DNA from: Lysobacterales bacterium
Lineage (GTDB): Bacteria > Pseudomonadota > Gammaproteobacteria > Xanthomonadales > SZUA-36
Direction: 5' to 3'
DNA length: 32,332 bases
Assembly (NCBI GenBank): GCA_029859505.1
Contig: JAOUCZ010000016.1
Coordinates: 1 to 32,332 of the forward strand
Below, one piece after another: positions 15,919 through 24,427 of the stretch. The notes under the pieces were generated by a model that was given only the letters and a program-made list of their open reading frames with translations, had not been told where the DNA came from and did not search any database. A program made the position numbers and the translations under genes. Position 1 is the first letter of the stretch. Each line of letters opens with the position of its first letter.

Positions 15919-18159
15919 TTACTGATGCTTTGCGAAGCGGAACAATCGTAATCGATTGGCATTACTAACCACCGTGACCGATGAAAACGCCATCGCAGTA
16001 CCGGCGATGATCGGGTTCAGCAGCAGACCGGTCAGCGGATAAAGCAGACCGGCGGCGATGGGGATACCCACCGAGTTATAAACGAATGCACCAAACAGGT
16101 TTTGCCGGATATTGCGCATCGTTGCACGGGATATCTCAATGGCATCAGCCACACCATGCAGAGAACCGCGCATCAGTGTGATATCAGCACTTTCGATGGC
16201 GACATCAGTGCCTGTGCCGATCGCAAAACCCACATGGGCAAGTGCCAGTGCCGGGGCGTCATTGATGCCGTCACCGACCATGCCGACCCGTTCGCCCTGT
16301 TTCTGCAGGATCTCGATTTGATCCTTCTTATCCTGTGGTAATACTTCAGCGCGGATTTGAGTGATACCGACCTGGCGCGCAACGGCCTGGGCTGTTTTCC
16401 TGTTATCGCCGGTTAGCATGACCACATTGAGACCATCGGCCTGCAAGCGCTTAATGGCCTCTGCAGATTCCGGCTTGATCGGATCAGCAACAGCGAAAAT
16501 GGCAGTGAGTCGTCCACCTACAGCCAGGAACATGGCTGTCCAGGCATTCTCTGCCATACGTTCGCTGCTTGCCAATGCTTCGGCGTTTAGAGATACACCG
16601 GTGTTGTCCATGAGTTTTTTGTTGCCGAGTAACAATTGGCTGGAATCAATCTGTCCCTTGATTCCCTGTCCGGCGATAGCTTCAAAGGTGTCGACACCTA
16701 AAAGGTCCAACTTCTGTTGTTTGGCGGCATCGAGAAATGCCTGCGCGAGCGGATGTTCAGAGCCGGCTTCCAGGCTTGCTGCTATTGCCAACAACTCGTT
16801 TTGTGCTTGATCACTAAAGGCATCAATTTCGATTATCCCCGGTTTTCCTGCGGTGATGGTGCCGGTTTTATCCAGCACCATGGTGGTCAACTGGCTGGCG
16901 GTCTGTAAAGCCTCACCGTTACGGATCAACATACCTGCCTCAGCCGCTTTGCCAATGCCGACCATGACCGACATCGGTGTTGCCAGGCCAAGTGCACAGG
17001 GACAGGCAATAATGAGGACTGTCACAGAGGTAACAATGGCGTAAACAGCGCGGGGTTCAGGCCCGATACTGAACCATATCAATGCTGACAAAACGGCAAT
17101 TATCATTACCACCGGTACAAATATCGCGGCAATGGAATCAGCCAGTTTGCCGATGGGTGGTTTGGTATTCTGGGCCTGGCGAACCATTTTTATGATACGG
17201 GCCAGCGCTGTCTCGGAACCGACATGGGTGGCTCGATACAGGATGCTTCCTGTTTTATTCAGTGTGCCGGCGGAGACCTCGTCACCACTGTTCTTGGAGA
17301 CTGGAACCGGTTCGCCAGTGAGCATGGATTCGTCAATATTTGTCTGGCCCTGTTCCACTACGCCATCAACTGCAATTTGCTCGCCGGGACGAACACGCAC
17401 GAGGTCGCCTTTGACAACGGCTCCTATGGCCACATCAATTTCTTCACCGTCACGCACGACCCGCGCTGTTTTTTGCTGTAAGTCCAACAGGCGACGGATC
17501 GCCTGAGTTGTTCTACCACGAGCTTTTTGCTCCAGCGCCTGTCCAAGGTTAACCATACCGATGATGATTACGGCGGCTTCAAAATATACGTGGCGGGCAA
17601 TTTCTGGAACCAGCGCAGGAAACAGTACGATGATAGTGGAATAAAACCAGGCAGTTCCTGTGCCCAGTGCAATCAGAGTATCCATGGTAGCCGAGCGGGA
17701 TTTTAAAGACTGATATGCCCCGATGAAAAAATGCCGGCCCGTGTAATACATGATCCCGCCGGTGAGTATGGCAATCAATAACCAGGCAGCATGATTCAGG
17801 TTCCACCCACTGTAGATCGCAGGTGCATACATACCGTAAAACATCAGTAACACACCACTGCCCAGCGCCAGTGCAGTTTTGAGTATCAGGCTGCGAAAGT
17901 TTGCCTGGTTGGCCTGATCGGTTTCCTCCAGTGATTGAATCGGGTCAACCACTGCTTCAAACCCGGCACCAGCTACCGCTGCCACCAGGACATCACTACT
18001 GACGGTGCAGTCAACATTGACCTCACGACTGGCGAGATTGACACTCACATCAATCACGCCGGGGGTTTCCCTCAGGGCTTTTTCAATGGGTCGTTGACAG
18101 GATGCGCAGTGCATTCCGTCGATTTTCAGCAAAGTTGACGCGCTTCTTGATTTGGTCAC
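15919..18159 (-). CDS. copA: Copper-translocating P1B-type ATPase
   Basis: The 746-residue protein has one N-terminal heavy-metal-associated domain (GMHCASC, Cys18 and Cys21), eight predicted membrane helices and the P-ATPase core. The actuator motif is TGE (281-283), the transport motif CPC (386-388) and the phosphorylated Asp430 is in DKTGT. MLTGDN and [11 protein letters not shown] follow. The last helices carry YN (about 694-695) and MAFSS (about 723-727), the signature of P1B-1 Cu+ pumps. It moves Cu+ out of the cytoplasm, either for detoxification (CopA) or for cuproenzyme assembly (CcoI/CopA2-like); sequence alone does not decide. GTG overlaps the sulfotransferase stop as GTGA. The two downstream PepSY genes are close enough for one operon. 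Confidence 0.93.
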   Translation of the reverse strand: MTKSRSASTLLKIDGMHCASCQRPIEKALRETPGVIDVSVNLASREVNVDCTVSSDVLVAAVAGAGFEAVVDPIQSLEETDQANQANFRSLILKTALALGSGVLLMFYGMYAPAIYSGWNLNHAAWLLIAILTGGIMYYTGRHFFIGAYQSLKSRSATMDTLIALGTGTAWFYSTIIVLFPALVPEIARHVYFEAAVIIIGMVNLGQALEQKARGRTTQAIRRLLDLQQKTARVVRDGEEIDVAIGAVVKGDLVRVRPGEQIAVDGVVEQGQTNIDESMLTGEPVPVSKNSGDEVSAGTLNKTGSILYRATHVGSETALARIIKMVRQAQNTKPPIGKLADSIAAIFVPVVMIIAVLSALIWFSIGPEPRAVYAIVTSVTVLIIACPCALGLATPMSVMVGIGKAAEAGMLIRNGEALQTASQLTTMVLDKTGTITAGKPGIIEIDAFSDQAQNELLAIAASLEAGSEHPLAQAFLDAAKQQKLDLLGVDTFEAIAGQGIKGQIDSSQLLLGNKKLMDNTGVSLNAEALASSERMAENAWTAMFLAVGGRLTAIFAVADPIKPESAEAIKRLQADGLNVVMLTGDNRKTAQAVARQVGITQIRAEVLPQDKKDQIEILQKQGERVGMVGDGINDAPALALAHVGFAIGTGTDVAIESADITLMRGSLHGVADAIEISRATMRNIRQNLFGAFVYNSVGIPIAAGLLYPLTGLLLNPIIAGTAMAFSSVTVVSNANRLRLFRFAKHQ

Positions 18160-19115
18160 TCGTCGATCCAGTGACTCAGGTCGCGGTCAAGTAATTGGGA
18201 TAAATGCCGGATATCTGGCCGCAGCGTTTCACTCACAATGTCAACCATCTGCGGCGTCAGGGGAGTCGGGGACTTAGGAACCTTGTTCAACCGGGTGAGA
18301 CGTTTGACAAAGCTCATCTTCTTGGTGCCATCCGGATTATATTTGCGTGCTCTCTGCTGCAGCGTATCGACTATCTTTCCATCACTGGTTGCCGGTACAA
18401 ATAGTATTTGCTGCAACCAGCGATAACGGTACATCTGGCTCTCGTACCTACGCTCGAATTCTGTCTGGCCATCGAAGTCGACGTTAAGAAATTCCAGAAT
18501 GCGCTTGTATTCCCCAAGCGTGTTGCTGACGAAATCATCGAACACGATAACGTGGGTCTGCTCGCGTCCGGCAATTTTGTACAGCTGCTCGATCTGCGCC
18601 CCAAAACTTGCAACCTCGCTGTAAAACAGCACTCGCGGTTCGAGGCAGCGCTTTGGAAGCTGCTCGCCTCTTTTACGCGCCGATTCGAGTTCCCAGGCTT
18701 CTGCAAAGTCAGCCTTGTCCTCCTGAAGCAGAAACTGCATACGTAAATGATAGGACGGCAACATTCTGAGCGGATTACGTACCAGTACCATGAATCGCGC
18801 TTTAGGGTTGAAATGAAGAATGTGTTCTATTGCCTCAGGTGCATAAAGATAAGACACCGACCCTTCACCCAGCGCCCGGTGTGAAGGCGTAGCATGAGCG
18901 AAACAGCGATCGAGATAATCCCTGTTGAGTTCCTCTGTATCAGGGATATAGCGGGTTTTTGTGAAGTAATGGGGCTCCTTCGGTCTCGAAAAACAAATTT
19001 GAGGATTGCGGGTAAGGTAGCGGCTGAGGGCTGTTGTACCACAGCGGGGAGCGCCGACCAGGAAAAAATCAGGAAACCTTTTGGATTCGGATTGGTTCAA
19101 AATATCACCTGACAT
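18156..19115 (-). CDS. Sulfotransferase, PAPS-dependent type
   Basis: The 319-residue protein has the two PAPS-binding motifs of sulfotransferases. The 5'-phosphosulfate loop reads [11 protein letters not shown] (about 20-30), and the 3'-phosphate site reads [14 protein letters not shown] (about 110-123) with its Arg and Ser. The length and the conserved GEGSVSYLY and PKARF segments fit the heparan/NodH-like bacterial group. It would transfer sulfate to a sugar, lipid or peptide hydroxyl; the acceptor is unknown. There is no signal peptide, so it is cytoplasmic or membrane-peripheral. ATG at 19115 is chosen; a TTG six codons upstream has no better ribosome site. It overlaps the copper ATPase gene by four bases, implying one transcript, an unusual pairing. 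No PAPS-synthesis gene is nearby. Confidence 0.85.
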   Translation of the reverse strand: MSGDILNQSESKRFPDFFLVGAPRCGTTALSRYLTRNPQICFSRPKEPHYFTKTRYIPDTEELNRDYLDRCFAHATPSHRALGEGSVSYLYAPEAIEHILHFNPKARFMVLVRNPLRMLPSYHLRMQFLLQEDKADFAEAWELESARKRGEQLPKRCLEPRVLFYSEVASFGAQIEQLYKIAGREQTHVIVFDDFVSNTLGEYKRILEFLNVDFDGQTEFERRYESQMYRYRWLQQILFVPATSDGKIVDTLQQRARKYNPDGTKKMSFVKRLTRLNKVPKSPTPLTPQMVDIVSETLRPDIRHLSQLLDRDLSHWIDE

Positions 19116-19372
19116 ACGGTAGTATGCAATCAATAAAATCGTTTACACCTCTGACCTGAAAGATCTCTTGTTAAGCACCCATTCCTGTCAGTACCAGCAC
19201 CCTTCATAAAGGGTTACACTGGGCTATGATAGCAAACCCGGTCGTGCCCAGGCAGTTCTCTGATTGCTGATGATCTGAATCACAAATACTTGTAATGGTG
19301 AATAAAAAATTATATGTTCGCTAAATTAAACCTGTGTAAATTATCCTGCAAAACAACCCATTGGAACAATTA

Positions 19373-20023
19373 ATGACTCGTACGCCCTTCTTGCAACTGA
19401 CTTGTACTGTAATTGTGCTTCTTTCTTTCTATTGGAACCCCGCGTTGGCTTCAACGGAACCTGATGTGAACAAAGGGTCACAACAAACCTTGCAAATTGA
19501 TATGGGAAGCTTCACGCCTGACCAGTCGGACTGGTCCCAAAAGCAAATAGCCAAATATGAAAAGAAAAAGAATACAGGCGACTTACCTCTTGCCATGCTA
19601 AAAATTGAACGACTGAATCTCGAGGCACCCGTCTATCTTGGCACGGACAGGATCACTCTCGACAGGGGCCTCGGCATAATCGAGAGTACAGCGTATCTTG
19701 GCGAAGTCGGTAACATTGGCATATCCGGTCATCGCGATGGCTTTTTCCGGCCGCTCAAGGACATCAAGCTGGGTGACACGATTGAAATTCTGACACCAAC
19801 CGGCGTCGAAGAATTTGAAGTTTCTGATATCACCATTGTTGATGCGCTTGAAGTAAGCGTGCTGGACCCTACCGACACAACGGTACTGACGCTAATTACA
19901 TGTCACCCGTTTTATTATCAGGGTTACGCCCCGGACCGTTATATTGTTCGTGCTATCCCGGTCGGTAGCGACGCAAATGCTTTCATTTTTCCGCCGGAAA
20001 ATGCCACACACACCTTTGAGTAG
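19373..20023 (+). CDS. Sortase, class D-like, Gram-negative type
   Basis: The 216-residue protein has an N-terminal signal or anchor helix (about 8-26) and a sortase barrel from about residue 70. Catalytic residues are visible: His120 in SGHRD, Cys177 in TLITCHPF, and an Arg in DRYIVRA (189-193). The N-terminal anchor places the catalytic domain in the periplasm. Sortases cleave LPxTG-like signals and join the protein to an amine. The next gene encodes a secreted protein ending in LPTTG and is the obvious substrate. ATG at 19373 has GGAA eight bases upstream; a TTG four codons earlier is the alternative. Together with its neighbour and the terminator at 20701 it appears to be a two-gene unit. 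Class assignment is from motif style and length, without a tree. Confidence 0.9.
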   Translation: MTRTPFLQLTCTVIVLLSFYWNPALASTEPDVNKGSQQTLQIDMGSFTPDQSDWSQKQIAKYEKKKNTGDLPLAMLKIERLNLEAPVYLGTDRITLDRGLGIIESTAYLGEVGNIGISGHRDGFFRPLKDIKLGDTIEILTPTGVEEFEVSDITIVDALEVSVLDPTDTTVLTLITCHPFYYQGYAPDRYIVRAIPVGSDANAFIFPPENATHTFE

Positions 20024-20046
20024 CACCATTTACTCGCATAAATACG

Positions 20047-20063
20047 TCAAGTAATATACTTGA
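20047..20063. promoter_or_regulatory. Perfect palindrome between sortase and its putative substrate
   Basis: TCAAGTA and TACTTGA flank ATA, a 17-base dyad 24 bp after the sortase stop and 69 bp before the next start. It is A/T-rich and could be an operator for an internal promoter or a weak RNA hairpin. Confidence 0.3.
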
Positions 20064-20131
20064 AGTAACAGCCGAACTGCATTAATGTTCAAGGTTCGAA
20101 GATTTGAATTCAACCAGAGGGATATACCAAA

Positions 20132-20638
20132 ATGAAATTAATTAAAACTTTAATCGTAGCCAGCGCATTCTGTGCAGTATCTGCATATGCGCTTGATCCG
20201 GTCAGGACAGACATGTCCTGTGAGCAAATGGGTGAAAAATATGCCGTGACAGAAGCAGCAAAAGAACGATTTGCTGACCTCGTTGGCACATGTGAAGGAA
20301 TTTATGAGATCAATGGTGCTTTATATGCACGCGCAGAAGCCATTATCCGTAATGTCAGGGGCCGTGTAGTTCGTCTGTATCTGCCTGCTACTGACCACAC
20401 TTTCCAGGTAACTGCTGAAAGAGACGGCCGTGTATGGGTTGGAGACCAGAAAATGCGCATCGGCGACATGGGCCGTGGCGACAGAATTGGTATCTACCTG
20501 TCTATCGACAAGTTTGCTGAAGAAAAAGTTGACGAGATCGTTATGGCTAGCGCTGATGAAGTTACCCCTGATGCAGTCGAAGTTGAAGTTGTAACCGTTG
20601 AGATCGAAGAAGTTGAAGCATTGCCAACAACTGGCTAA
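20132..20638 (+). CDS. Secreted protein ending in LPTTG, putative sortase substrate
   Basis: The 168-residue protein has a clear signal peptide (MKLIKTLIVASAFCAVSAYA, 1-20). A compact domain with Cys30 and Cys54 follows to about 140, containing an RGRVVRLYLPATDHTF strand region and a GRGDRIGIYLS segment. An acidic Val/Glu linker covers about 142-162. The last five residues, 164-168, are LPTTG, immediately followed by TAA. There is no hydrophobic helix or basic tail after the motif, unlike normal sorting signals. The ribosome site is GAGGG about ten bases before ATG. It sits 108 bp after the sortase gene, same strand, with a strong terminator behind. I do not recognise the folded domain. That it is the sortase substrate is inference from motif and adjacency. 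Confidence 0.85.
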   Translation: MKLIKTLIVASAFCAVSAYALDPVRTDMSCEQMGEKYAVTEAAKERFADLVGTCEGIYEINGALYARAEAIIRNVRGRVVRLYLPATDHTFQVTAERDGRVWVGDQKMRIGDMGRGDRIGIYLSIDKFAEEKVDEIVMASADEVTPDAVEVEVVTVEIEEVEALPTTG

Positions 20639-20653
20639 TTCAGCTTTACCAAA

Positions 20654-20686
20654 CTGGTTATTGAACTAGAATTTTTCAATAACTAG
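20654..20686 (+). terminator. Hairpin after the LPTTG protein gene
   Basis: GTTATTGAA (20657-20665) and TTCAATAAC (20675-20683) pair perfectly, and the stem extends by two pairs after a G-T wobble. It lies 16 bp past the stop codon and upstream of the main terminator. Being A/T-rich, it is more likely an mRNA 3'-end stabiliser than a terminator. Confidence 0.4.
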
Positions 20687-20700
20687 TCTGAGAAAACAGA

Positions 20701-20735
20701 AACCCCTGTCGTTTTCGAATGGCAGGGGTTTTTTT
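20701..20735 (+). terminator. Rho-independent terminator of the sortase unit
   Basis: AACCCCTG (20701-20708) and CAGGGGTT (20723-20730) form a G/C-rich stem, followed directly by a T-run through 20735. It is a clear intrinsic terminator ending the sortase and LPTTG-protein transcript. Confidence 0.92.
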
Positions 20736-20887
20736 ATGAAAAAACAGGAATCCCCAAAATTCCTGATCTTCTATTGGAAACAAACATCCACTGTAAGGAT
20801 GGGGCTTTCACCCTGATTGGCTTTACTCACTTCCTTGCACCTCGGCTCTGGTGCTAAGCTTAAGCTCTTGCAACGGAGGATATTCCT

Positions 20888-23053
20888 TTGATAACAAAAA
20901 AAATCTTTAGCGCCGTTCTTATCCTGATGTTAAACACGGTAGCGTATACCCAGGACGTGGTGACACAAGAGTCGCAACAGACCGTGGAAGTCACGACAGA
21001 GACTTCCAGCCAGGCTGTTACGATTCCCGACAGCATAGAGCAGGTTGACCTGTTTGCCCGTGATACTTATCGCGTCGATACCATCATCTGCCCGTTCAAG
21101 GGCGATATTGACTACAAGCCCGGTGAAATCGAATGTGGCCTGCTGCAGGTGCCGGAGAACCGTGAAGATCCAGGTTCACGCTTTATCGAACTCCACTTCA
21201 TCAAGATGAACTCACGTTGGGACAAGGAGCATGAAGAATCCGGCGGCGACTATGCCGAAGATGAAGATGACCATGGAATCCCGGCAGGAAAACGCGATGA
21301 CCCGGTCATCTACCTGACGGGCGGACCGGGTGCCAAGGCCACCTATTACGTGGGCCGGTTCAAGGACCACACGCTTCTTGATCATCGGGACCTATACATC
21401 CTCGAGCAACGGGGCATCGGTTTTTCGGGTGATTTCTGCCAGTTTTATGGACGCCGTAATCCTGCAGATGAAGAAGTGGAAACATTTGAACAAAACCTGA
21501 CGCTTCCCCATGGTGATACCACCGATTGCGCGAACAATGCCCGAGCAGCGGGTGTCGACCTGAGTGGTTACAACACCATTGAAAATGCCCGGGACTTAAA
21601 GGCGCTGCGTCGGGCGCTGGGGTTTGAGCAATGGAATGTCTGGGGTATTTCATACGGAACGATTCTTGGTCAGGCATATATAAAGGAAGACCCGGAAGGT
21701 ATTCTCGCGATCGTGCTGGATGCCAACATGCCGTTGGAAATTCGCGATACTGAAGAGTACTGGCGTGTCGTGCACTGGTATGAGCGTGATTTACAGAAAC
21801 TCCAGGAAATCTGCCAGCGACAAGCGGATTGTGCAAAACGGTACCCGGATATTCCCGGACGCCTGCGTGAGGCAATCCTGTCCGTGGTTGATAACCCTAT
21901 CGAAGTTGAAGTCAAAGATACCGAGCTCTTTCCCTCCGGCAAGGCCCGGTTTTTCCAGGACATCGTGGCATTTCTGCCCTTCATCTTCCTCTACGAGCAG
22001 GCCAGTTATCCCGGCCTGCCCGGCATGATTTATGCCTGGGCCGATGCAGTGGAGCGCCGTGACCCGGCATTTTTCAAGGCGTTGGCATCTGCAGCTGGAG
22101 GTGGTGGTTTCGGAGACGGCAGCCAGGGTATGCATAACGCCATTTTCTGTATCGATGGCGATTCAGAAGCGCAGGCAAGGGCGGGCAAAAAGGATCTTGA
22201 GGAGTATCCGGTTCTGGGTGCTGCTATCGGCTCTCATGAGTCGTACGATCGCAGTGTTGCCTTGTGTGATGAACTCGGTATGCTGCAACGGCCCGCTGAA
22301 GACTATGCTGCGGTTCAAACGGATTTGCCCGCGTTGATAGTTGAAGGTGATATGGATCCGATCACCCCTCCAGCCAATGCCAAGGCAATTTTGCCTGGCT
22401 TTGAGAATGCGACTTACGTGGAATTTCCGTTTGCCGGTCATGGTCCTACCAGGTCGGTGGAGTGCGCCGGTCACATGCTCAACAAATTCTACGACAGCCC
22501 CACGACAGAACCTGACCTGAGTTGTGTAGAAGAAATGGAAGAACCAGAAATGTGGGCGCCGATGTACGTCACGACTATCGCGCCAAAGCTGGCGGGTATG
22601 ATGATTGAAGATAAAAAGTCTTTGTTGATTCCCGGTGCCTGGTTTGGTCTGTCCACACTGATATCGCTTATCGCATTCCTTAATCTTACTTTTGCACCCA
22701 TCGGTCGGCTCATTGATGGAAAACGTGCCGCTGACGCTTCCGGCGCACGGTTCTTCGCCTGGCTGGCAGCCACATTGTCGGTGGTCGCACTGTGTATATT
22801 CGGTGCTGCTTTTGCGGCCACTGCTGAAGCCTCGGAGATGCTGCTGATTTTCGGTTTGCCACCGTGGGCCGGTTTCGGCGCCTGGAGCGGCTTGATTGCA
22901 GGTATTTTTGGCCTGGTTACGCTAGTCAAAACTCAGCGCGCGCATATGAATAAACGACTACCTTTTGGCACGATGCTGGGTCTCTCATTAACCGGCATTG
23001 CAGTTGTGGCGTTGAGCGCTTTCCTGTTCATCTGGGGGCTTGGTCCGTTCTAG
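20888..23053 (+). CDS. S33-type alpha/beta hydrolase (TAP-like) with C-terminal membrane domain
   Basis: The 721-residue protein begins with a signal peptide (to about residue 21). The hydrolase body has the oxyanion segment LTGGPG (143-148), nucleophile Ser255 in GISYG, acid Asp490 in EGDMDPITPP and His518 in FAGHGP, as in tripeptidyl-aminopeptidase-like S33 enzymes. It probably cleaves peptides or esters in the periplasm. An acidic insert lies at about 114-130. After about residue 575 come four predicted membrane helices (about 578-602, 621-643, 650-680, 690-718), which are unusual for the family and would tether the enzyme to the inner membrane. The start is TTG with GGAGG eight bases upstream. 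The neighbouring sortase unit is separated by a terminator, so no functional link is implied. A hairpin ends the gene. Confidence 0.87.
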   Translation: MITKKIFSAVLILMLNTVAYTQDVVTQESQQTVEVTTETSSQAVTIPDSIEQVDLFARDTYRVDTIICPFKGDIDYKPGEIECGLLQVPENREDPGSRFIELHFIKMNSRWDKEHEESGGDYAEDEDDHGIPAGKRDDPVIYLTGGPGAKATYYVGRFKDHTLLDHRDLYILEQRGIGFSGDFCQFYGRRNPADEEVETFEQNLTLPHGDTTDCANNARAAGVDLSGYNTIENARDLKALRRALGFEQWNVWGISYGTILGQAYIKEDPEGILAIVLDANMPLEIRDTEEYWRVVHWYERDLQKLQEICQRQADCAKRYPDIPGRLREAILSVVDNPIEVEVKDTELFPSGKARFFQDIVAFLPFIFLYEQASYPGLPGMIYAWADAVERRDPAFFKALASAAGGGGFGDGSQGMHNAIFCIDGDSEAQARAGKKDLEEYPVLGAAIGSHESYDRSVALCDELGMLQRPAEDYAAVQTDLPALIVEGDMDPITPPANAKAILPGFENATYVEFPFAGHGPTRSVECAGHMLNKFYDSPTTEPDLSCVEEMEEPEMWAPMYVTTIAPKLAGMMIEDKKSLLIPGAWFGLSTLISLIAFLNLTFAPIGRLIDGKRAADASGARFFAWLAATLSVVALCIFGAAFAATAEASEMLLIFGLPPWAGFGAWSGLIAGIFGLVTLVKTQRAHMNKRLPFGTMLGLSLTGIAVVALSAFLFIWGLGPF

Positions 23054-23110
23054 AAAAGCGATCACTGTTGACACACTTAATCTAACAGTCTGCTACGACA
23101 GTGCTGTTTA

Positions 23111-23138
23111 TTGGGGGATGCCATTGGCTCCCCCTCAA
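23111..23138. terminator. Hairpin between convergent genes (hydrolase / PepSY)
   Basis: TTGGGGGATGCC and GGCTCCCCCTCAA pair with one bulged base and a 3-base ATT loop. The hairpin sits in the 86-bp gap between two convergent stop codons, with its last base next to the PepSY stop, so it may terminate both transcripts. Confidence 0.6.
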
Positions 23139-23139
23139 C

Positions 23140-23898
23140 CTATTTAGGTTTGCCATTGCGACGGCCGCGAAACCACAAGACCAGGCCGCTGATCGAAAGA
23201 AAACCCAGGGCGAGGGCTAACAGGTCGTAAACAAGAACACCGATTGTGCCGAATATACGCCCACTATGAAGGTCCAGCAGCAGCCGCTCCAGGCTCGGAC
23301 CTTCGCCGCGATACGATGCTGTGACAGCCTCTTGAAGGTCATCAGGTGCAGCCTCTGAAGTCACCCATAGCGGGCCAGCGCTGGAATCGTCGGCTTGCCG
23401 CCAGTTCAGCAATTGAGTATCAGCCTGCCAAAGCTGACCCGCTGATTTAACCGATACAATCGTGTTGTCGTACAGACCAATTGACTCAATCGGTGCCGCT
23501 CCAATGGGTACCCATGGAATTCTTTCGATCAGGTTCCCATCATGATCAAGCAGCAGCAGTTCGTTGCTACCTGCGGCAATCAAAATCTCGCCATTGAAAA
23601 CCGCACCAACGCCATCTGAAATGGTCGCAACAGGCTTTTCATTGAGATACAACTGTGAACCGGCAAAACTCAGCCAGTCATCACCAACAGCGAAGCTATG
23701 GATTTTCTCCGGTTTGCCAAGTCCGTACCAGTCGAGCAAAAAAGACTGCGATACATGACGTTGATCAAGTCCGAGTCCATTTGAGTGGTTGATTGCCAGG
23801 CCACTGAGGACCATGAACAAAACGAAGATTGAGGCGCCGGCACCAAGCGAGCGATGGAGGCGGCGCGCCTTTGATGACTTCAGCTTTTTAAGATTCAT
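23140..23898 (-). CDS. PepSY-type membrane protein of the flavin/porin operon
   Basis: The 252-residue protein has TM1 at about 17-37 (ending GLAINHSNG), a periplasmic region of beta-rich segments (about 40-210) and TM2 at about 218-243, followed by a basic tail (FRGRRNGKPK). The layout is that of two-helix PepSY-associated membrane proteins. His residues at the membrane ends (LHRSLG; INHSNG; DLHSGR) are possible heme ligands by analogy. Its ATG lies inside the end of the FMN-binding gene, an 11-bp overlap, so the two are translationally coupled. With the FMN protein and porin upstream it likely passes electrons across the inner membrane to the periplasmic flavin. The substrate is unknown; iron is suggested by the Fur-like site. 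Confidence 0.82.
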   Translation of the reverse strand: MNLKKLKSSKARRLHRSLGAGASIFVLFMVLSGLAINHSNGLGLDQRHVSQSFLLDWYGLGKPEKIHSFAVGDDWLSFAGSQLYLNEKPVATISDGVGAVFNGEILIAAGSNELLLLDHDGNLIERIPWVPIGAAPIESIGLYDNTIVSVKSAGQLWQADTQLLNWRQADDSSAGPLWVTSEAAPDDLQEAVTASYRGEGPSLERLLLDLHSGRIFGTIGVLVYDLLALALGFLSISGLVLWFRGRRNGKPK

Positions 23899-24424
23899 TA
23901 CTACAGTTGCTTTCGGTATGTAGAAAAAGAGCCATTGTCGCCAGGCGGGTCAGGGATTGTACAGATAATGTTGCTCCCGAAATACCATCAATTCTAACGT
24001 TGAGTCTGTTGTTATCTTCCAGTTCAGCATTTACAAATTGATCGGTAAAAGCAGGTGTTGCAACCTCACCGCCCCGATTTTCACGATAAGTCATCACCCT
24101 TAGATTCTTGATGTAATTGTTTTCGACGATTATACCCACGGTGATGGGTAGCTCTTTACCAATTTCATTAAGAACCCAGGCGGAACGCCCTGCCTGACAC
24201 CAATAGCGCAGACGCAGAGCGGCGTAATCATGACCAAGTAGCTGCCGGACAGTTGATTTTCTGTCACCGCTGAGCCAGAGGAGATTTGGCTCAGGCGGTG
24301 AATCTACGAATGCACGGGTGAGGAACTCCAACTCGGTTTCATAAACCGTATCAGCGTAAACCAGTGCCGGCAACGACAGGGTCAGGACCAGTACAACAAA
24401 ACTCTTTCTCCAGGCTTTCAGCAT
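23888..24424 (-). CDS. Periplasmic FMN-binding domain protein (probable ApbE-flavinylated)
   Basis: The 178-residue protein has a signal peptide (MLKAWRKSFVVLVLTLSLPALVYA, 1-24) and then an FMN-binding domain like those in NqrC, RnfG and their relatives. Residues 146-152 read DGISGAT, followed by LS: the Asp-x-x-Ser/Thr-Gly-Ala-Thr motif at which ApbE attaches FMN covalently, making Thr152 the probable flavinylation site. RENRGGEV (114-121) matches the flavin-domain segment before it. No apbE gene lies in the window, so it would have to be elsewhere. The ATG is three bases after the porin stop (TAA AGG ATG) and the end overlaps the PepSY start, so this is the middle gene of a tight operon. 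It should act as a periplasmic one- or two-electron carrier. Confidence 0.86.
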   Translation of the reverse strand: MLKAWRKSFVVLVLTLSLPALVYADTVYETELEFLTRAFVDSPPEPNLLWLSGDRKSTVRQLLGHDYAALRLRYWCQAGRSAWVLNEIGKELPITVGIIVENNYIKNLRVMTYRENRGGEVATPAFTDQFVNAELEDNNRLNVRIDGISGATLSVQSLTRLATMALFLHTESNCSNES

Positions 24425-24427
24425 CCT

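Noticed and set aside
19199-19214. ACCCTT-CATA-AAGGGT inverted repeat upstream of the sortase
   Set aside because: Only 6-bp arms between divergent genes, where a terminator is not expected. Too weak to call an operator.
20639-20690. Possible readthrough or frameshift adding a membrane anchor after LPTTG
   Set aside because: I read the frame past the stop codon: it gives a short polar peptide and another stop, with no hydrophobic helix, so the short C-terminus appears genuine.
21360-21875. 171-codon open frame antisense to the S33 hydrolase
   Set aside because: It overlies the GISYG active-site region of a convincing protein and shows no domain of its own.
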